From: Liolophura sinensis
Taxonomy: Eukaryota; Mollusca; Polyplacophora; Chitonida; Chitonidae
Length of the DNA: 59,000 nt
Assembly: GCF_032854445.1 (NCBI RefSeq)
Contig: NW_027018201.1
Span: forward strand, 1-59,000
Direction: 5' to 3'
Under the pieces are notes generated by a model. The model searched no databases. It worked only from the letters and a program-made list of their open reading frames with translations, and was not told the DNA's origin. How positions within the stretch are numbered: position 1 is the stretch's first letter; the number at the start of each line of letters is the position of its first letter. Positions 53,663 to 59,000 of the stretch are shown one piece after another. The position numbers and the translations under genes are program-made.

Positions 53663-55335
53663 GCTATTATAATAATTACAAAGGGTGTCTTGTAACTGAA
53701 CGTGCTATTATAGTAATTACAATAATCACCTTGTAACTGAACATGCTATTATAATGATTACAATGTTCACCATGTCACTAAAAGTGATATTATAATAGTT
53801 TTAATGTTCATTTTGTAACTGAACACGGTATTAGGTTATTGCAATGTTCATCCTGTAACCGAATATGCTATTATAATGATTACAATGTTCATCTTGTAAC
53901 TGAGCATGCTATTACAATGATTACAGTGTTCATCTTGTAACTGACCATGCTGTTATTATGATTACAATGTTCATCTTGTAACTGAACATGCTAAAATAAT
54001 GATTACAATGTTCATTTTGCAACAGAACATGCTTTTATACTGATTACAATGCTCATCTTATAACTACATATGCTATAATAATGATTACAATGTTCATCTT
54101 GTAATGAAATATGCTAATATAATGATTGTAATATTCATTTTGTAACTAGGCATGCTATTATATTGATTACAATGATGATTTTGTAACAGTTGACGCTATT
54201 ATAATGATTACAATGTTCACCTTGTAACTGAGCATGCTATTATAATGATTTAAATGTTCACCTTGTCACTGAACGTGCTATTATAACAATTTTAATGTTC
54301 ATTTTCTAACTGAACACAGTATTAGGTTATTATAATGTTCATCTTGTAACTGAATATGCTATTATAATGATTGCAATGTTTATCTTGGCACTGAACATTC
54401 TCTTATAATGGTTTCAATGTTCATTTTGTAACTGAACACGCTATTAAATTATTACAATGTTCATCCTGTAACTGAACATGCTATTATAATGATTACAATG
54501 TTCATATTGTAACTGAGCACGCTATTGTAATAATTACAATGTTCACCTTGTAACTGAGCACATTATTATAATGATTACAATGTTCATCTTGTACCTGAAT
54601 ATGCTATTGTAATGATTACAATGTCCATTTTGCAACTGAGCATGCTTGTATTCTAATTACAATGTTCACCTTGCAACTGATGATGTTTTTATAATGATTA
54701 CAATGTTCATCTTGTAACTGAACATACAATTATAAGGATTTTAATGTTCACTTTGTAACTGAACATGCTATTACAATGATTTCAATGTTCATCTTGTAAC
54801 TGAACATGCTATTATGTCGATTACACTCTTCATCTTGCAACTGAGCATGATATTATAATGATTACAATGTTCATCTTGTAATTGAACGTGCTAATATAAT
54901 GAATACAATGTTCATTTTGTAACTGATGATGTTATTATAATGTTACAATGTTCATGTTGTAACTGAACATGCCATTATACTGATAATTATGTTCATCTTG
55001 TAACTGGGCATACTATTATAATGATTACAATGTTCATTTTGTAACTGAGCATGCTATTATACTGATTACAATTTTTATCTTTTAATTGAGCATGCTATTA
55101 TAACAATTGCATTGCTCATCTCGTATTTGAGCAAGCTATTATAATTATTACAATGTTCATCTTGTAATTGAGCATACTAGTATAATGATTACAATGTTAA
55201 TTTTGTAACTGAGCATGCTATTTTACTGATTACAATGTTCATCTTGTAATTGAGCATGCTATTATAATAATTACAATGTTCATGTTGTAACTGAACATGC
55301 TATTATACTGATAACAATGTTCATCTTGTAACTAA

Positions 55336-58300
55336 ACATAACATTACAATAATTACAATGTTCATTTTGTAACTGAATATGCTATTATATTGATTACAAT
55401 GTTCATCTTGTAACTGAACATCCTAATATAATGATTACAATGTTCATCTGGTAACTGAGTGAGTGCTTGGGTTTTAACGTCGTTCTCTCTGGTAACTGAA
55501 CATGTTATTATAATGATTACAATGTTCATCTTGTAACTGAGCATACTAGTATAATGATTACATTGTTAATTTTGTAACTGAGCATGCTATTATACTGATT
55601 ACAATGTTTATCTTGTAATTGAGCATGCTATTATAATGATTACCATGTTTATGTTGTTACTGAACATGCTATTATACTGATAACAATGTTCATCTTGTAA
55701 CTAAGCATAATGTTATAATAATTACAATGTTCATTTAGTAAGTGAACATGCTATTATAATTAATAAAAATGTTCATCTTGTAACTGAACGTCCTAATATG
55801 ATGATTACAATGATCATCTTGTAAGTAAACATGTTATTATAATGATTACAATGTTCACCTTGTAAATAAACATGCCATTACAATAACTAAAATATTTATC
55901 TTGTAACTGAACATGCTATTATATCAATTACAATCCTCACGTTTCAACTAAACGTGCTAATATAATGATTACAATGTTTATCTTGTAACTGAAGATGCTA
56001 TTATAATAATTACAATGTTCATCTTGTAACTGAACATGCTATTATGATTACAATTTTCATCAAGTAACTGAGCTTTCTATTATAATGATTACAATGTTTA
56101 CCTTGTAACTGAGCGTGCTCATATAATGATTACAATGTTCACCTTGTAACTGAGCATGCTAATATAATGATTACAATGTTTATCTTGTAACTGAAGATGC
56201 TATTATAATAATTACAAAGGGTGTCTTGTAACTGAACGTGCTATTATAGTAATTACAATAATCACCTTGTAACTGAACATGCTATTATAATGATTACAAT
56301 GTTCACCATGTCACTAAAAGTGATATTATAATAGTTTTAATGTTCATTTTGTAACTGAACACGGTATTAGGTTATTGCAATGTTCATCCTGTAACCGAAT
56401 ATGCTATTATAATGATTACAATGTTCATCTTGTAACTGAGCATGCTATTACAATGATTACAGTGTTCATCTTGTAACTGACCATGCTGTTATTATGATTA
56501 CAATGTTCATCTTGTAACTGAACATGCTAAAATAATGATTACAATGTTCATTTTGCAACAGAACATGCTTTTATACTGATTACAATGCTCATCTTATAAC
56601 TACATATGCTATAATAATGATTACAATGTTCATCTTGTAATGAAATATGCTAATATAATGATTGTAATATTCATTTTGTAACTAGGCATGCTATTATATT
56701 GATTACAATGATGATTTTGTAACAGTTGACGCTATTATAATGATTACAATGTTCACCTTGTAACTGAGCATGCTATTATAATGATTTAAATGTTCACCTT
56801 GTCACTGAACGTGCTATTATAACAATTTTAATGTTCATTTTCTAACTGAACACAGTATTAGGTTATTATAATGTTCATCTTGTAACTGAATATGCTATTA
56901 TAATGATTGCAATGTTTATCTTGGCACTGAACATTCTCTTATAATGGTTTCAATGTTCATTTTGTAACTGAACACGCTATTAAATTATTACAATGTTCAT
57001 CCTGTAACTGAACATGCTATTATAATGATTACAATGTTCATATTGTAACTGAGCACGCTATTGTAATAATTACAATGTTCACCTTGTAACTGAGCACATT
57101 ATTATAATGATTACAATGTTCATCTTGTACCTGAATATGCTATTGTAATGATTACAATGTCCATTTTGCAACTGAGCATGCTTGTATTCTAATTACAATG
57201 TTCACCTTGCAACTGATGATGTTTTTATAATGATTACAATGTTCATCTTGTAACTGAACATACAATTATAAGGATTTTAATGTTCACTTTGTAACTGAAC
57301 ATGCTATTACAATGATTTCAATGTTCATCTTGTAACTGAACATGCTATTATGTCGATTACACTCTTCATCTTGCAACTGAGCATGATATTATAATGATTA
57401 CAATGTTCATCTTGTAATTGAACGTGCTAATATAATGAATACAATGTTCATTTTGTAACTGATGATGTTATTATAATGTTACAATATTCATCTTGTAAGT
57501 GAATATGCTAATGTAATGATTACAATGTCCATTTTGCAACTGAGCATGCTTTTATACTGATTAAAATGTCCACCTTGTAACTGAACATGCTATTATAATG
57601 ATTTAAATGTTCATCTAGTAACTGAGCATGTTTTTATAATGATTACAATGTTCACCTTGTAACTGAACATGCTTTTATAATGATTACAATGTTCATCTTG
57701 TAATTGAACGTGCTAATATAATGAATACAATGTTTTTTTGTAACCTGATGATGTTATTATAATGATTACAATATTCATCTTGTAAGTTAATATGCTAATG
57801 TAATGATTACAATGTCCATTTTGCAACTGACAATGCTTTTATACTGATTACAATGTTCACCTTGTCACTGATGATGTTTTTATAATGATTACAATGTTCA
57901 TCTTGTAACTACATATGCTATAATACTGAATACAATGTTCATCTTGTAATGAAATTATGCTAATATAGTAACTGCAATATTAATTTTGTAACTGAGCATG
58001 CTATTATATTGATTACAATGATAATTTTGTAACCGTTGACGCTATTATAATGATTACAATATTAATTTTGTAACTGAGCATGCTTTTTATACTGATTGCA
58101 ATGTTCATCTTGTAACTGAGCATGCTATTATAATGATTACAATGTTCATGTTGTAACTGAACATGCCATTATACTGATAACAATGTTCATCTTGTAACTG
58201 GGCATACTATTATAATGATTACAATGTTCATTTTGTAACTGAGCATGCTATTATACTGATTACAATTTTTATCTTTTAATTGAGCATGTTATTATAATAA

Positions 58301-58528
58301 TTACATTGCTCATCTCGTATTTGAGCAAGCTATTATAATTATTACAATGTTCATCTTGTAATTGAGCATACTAGTATAATGATTACAATGTTAATTTTGT
58401 AACTGAGCATGCTATTTTACTGATTACAATGTTCATCTTGTAATTGAGCATGCTATTATAATGATTACAATGTTCATGTTGTAACTGAACATGCTATTAT
58501 ACTGATAACAATGTTCATCTTGTAACTA
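55336..58528. repeat. Long HOR in S5, unit 3 (3193 bp, ~78 monomers)
   Basis: Same order as unit 1 plus the 202-bp edge-motif segment near 56000-56200, which accounts for its extra ~204 bp (five monomers). Confidence 0.85.
55448..55499 (-). mobile_element. SINE-tail fragment in satellite, copy 7
   Basis: Core 55459-55488 between CTGGTAACTGA at 55448-55458 and 55489-55499. Confidence 0.85.
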
Positions 58529-59000
58529 ACATAACATTACAATAATTACAATGTTCATTTTGTAACTGAATATGCTATTATATTGATTACAATGTTCATC
58601 TTGTAACTGAACATCCTAATATAATGATTACAATGTTCATCTGGTAACTGAGTGAGTGCTTGGGTTTTAACGTCGTTCTCTCTGGTAACTGAACATGTTA
58701 TTATAATGATTACAATGTTCATCTTGTAACTGAGCATACTAGTATAATGATTACATTGTTAATTTTGTAACTGAGCATGCTATTATACTGATTACAATGT
58801 TCATCTTGTAATTGAGCATGCTATTATAATGATTACAATGTTTATGTTGTTACTGAACATGCTATTATACTGATAACAATGTTCATCTTGTAACTAAGCA
58901 TGATATTATAATAATTACAATGTTCATTTAGTAAGTGAACATGCTATTATAATAATTACAATGTTCATCTTGTAACTGAACGTCCCTAATATGATGATTA
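58529..59000. repeat. Long HOR in S5, unit 4, cut by window edge
   Basis: Begins at ACATAACATT like units 1-3 and follows the same monomer order until the window ends. Confidence 0.8.
58641..58692 (-). mobile_element. SINE-tail fragment in satellite, copy 8
   Basis: Core 58652-58681 between CTGGTAACTGA at 58641-58651 and 58682-58692. Confidence 0.85.

Larger units (their letters stand above)
52800..55335. repeat. Long HOR in S5, unit 2 (2536 bp, ~62 monomers)
   Basis: Same order as unit 1. It gains a 202-bp edge-motif segment at 53461-53662 and lacks a larger stretch near 54945, where GTTACAATGTTCATGTTG joins two distant parts of the HOR. Confidence 0.85.
47891..59000. repeat. Satellite block S5, 41-bp monomer array
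   Basis: 11.1 kb of satellite running to the window edge. From 49811 it consists of long HORs, each marked by ACATAACATTACAATAATT followed by a SINE-tail fragment: 49811, 52800, 55336 and 58529. Its monomer order resembles S1 from about 4700 to 9700. No insert copy lies in it, but a 202-bp piece of the insert-adjacent edge motif does (53461-53662, and again near 56000-56200). No gene is seen. Confidence 0.97.

Noticed and set aside
1-59000. Telomeric repeats
   Set aside because: I saw no TTAGGG-type arrays on either strand.

Overview
This window looks like eukaryotic heterochromatin, most likely from a marine mollusc. It is almost entirely one AT-rich satellite DNA with a 41-bp monomer (about 27% GC in a clean example at 4878-4918). 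The only other sequence is four copies of a 2.8-kb non-satellite segment. I find no convincing protein-coding gene, no rRNA, no functional tRNA gene and no CRISPR array. The mollusc assignment rests on two SINE-type elements in the 2.8-kb segment. One has a tRNA-like head, a conserved central body and an (ACTC)n tail next to an ACGACGTTAAACCCC-type motif. The other has a tRNA-like B box and a TTTATTTATTT end. Both resemble short elements I recall as widespread in gastropod and bivalve genomes. I could not search a database, so gastropod versus bivalve stays open.

Layout: satellite block S1 (1-12530); insert A (12531-15363); S2 (15364-20063); insert B (20064-22893); S3 (22894-37676); insert A' (37677-40509); S4 (40510-45457); truncated insert B' (45458-47890); S5 (47891-59000). 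By shared variants A pairs with A' and B with B'. A-S2-B-S3 and A'-S4-B'-S5 are therefore two copies of a roughly 25-kb super-repeat (A to A' 25146 bp, B to B' 25394 bp).

Within the satellite the monomers are diverged variants arranged in nested higher-order repeats (HORs). I measured periods of 287 bp (7 monomers), 410 bp (10), about 1.68 kb (41), 4261 bp (104), 2.5-3.2 kb (62-78) and about 5.5 kb. Differences between paralogous blocks come in near-whole numbers of monomers (3, 5, 7, 50), as unequal exchange would produce.

The most unusual structure is a 30-bp piece of a SINE tail embedded in the satellite and amplified with it. It occurs eight times, reads the same in all eight, and is flanked each time by an 11-bp direct repeat (CTGGTAACTGA). 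Fragment plus one flank is exactly 41 bp, one monomer, so the array register is unchanged. The tail closely matches the complete 365-368 bp SINE in the 2.8-kb inserts, which has its own 12-bp target-site duplication. The window thus records a satellite that captured retroposon DNA, incorporated it as a unit and spread it by recombination. A centromeric or other structural role is possible but is only inference.
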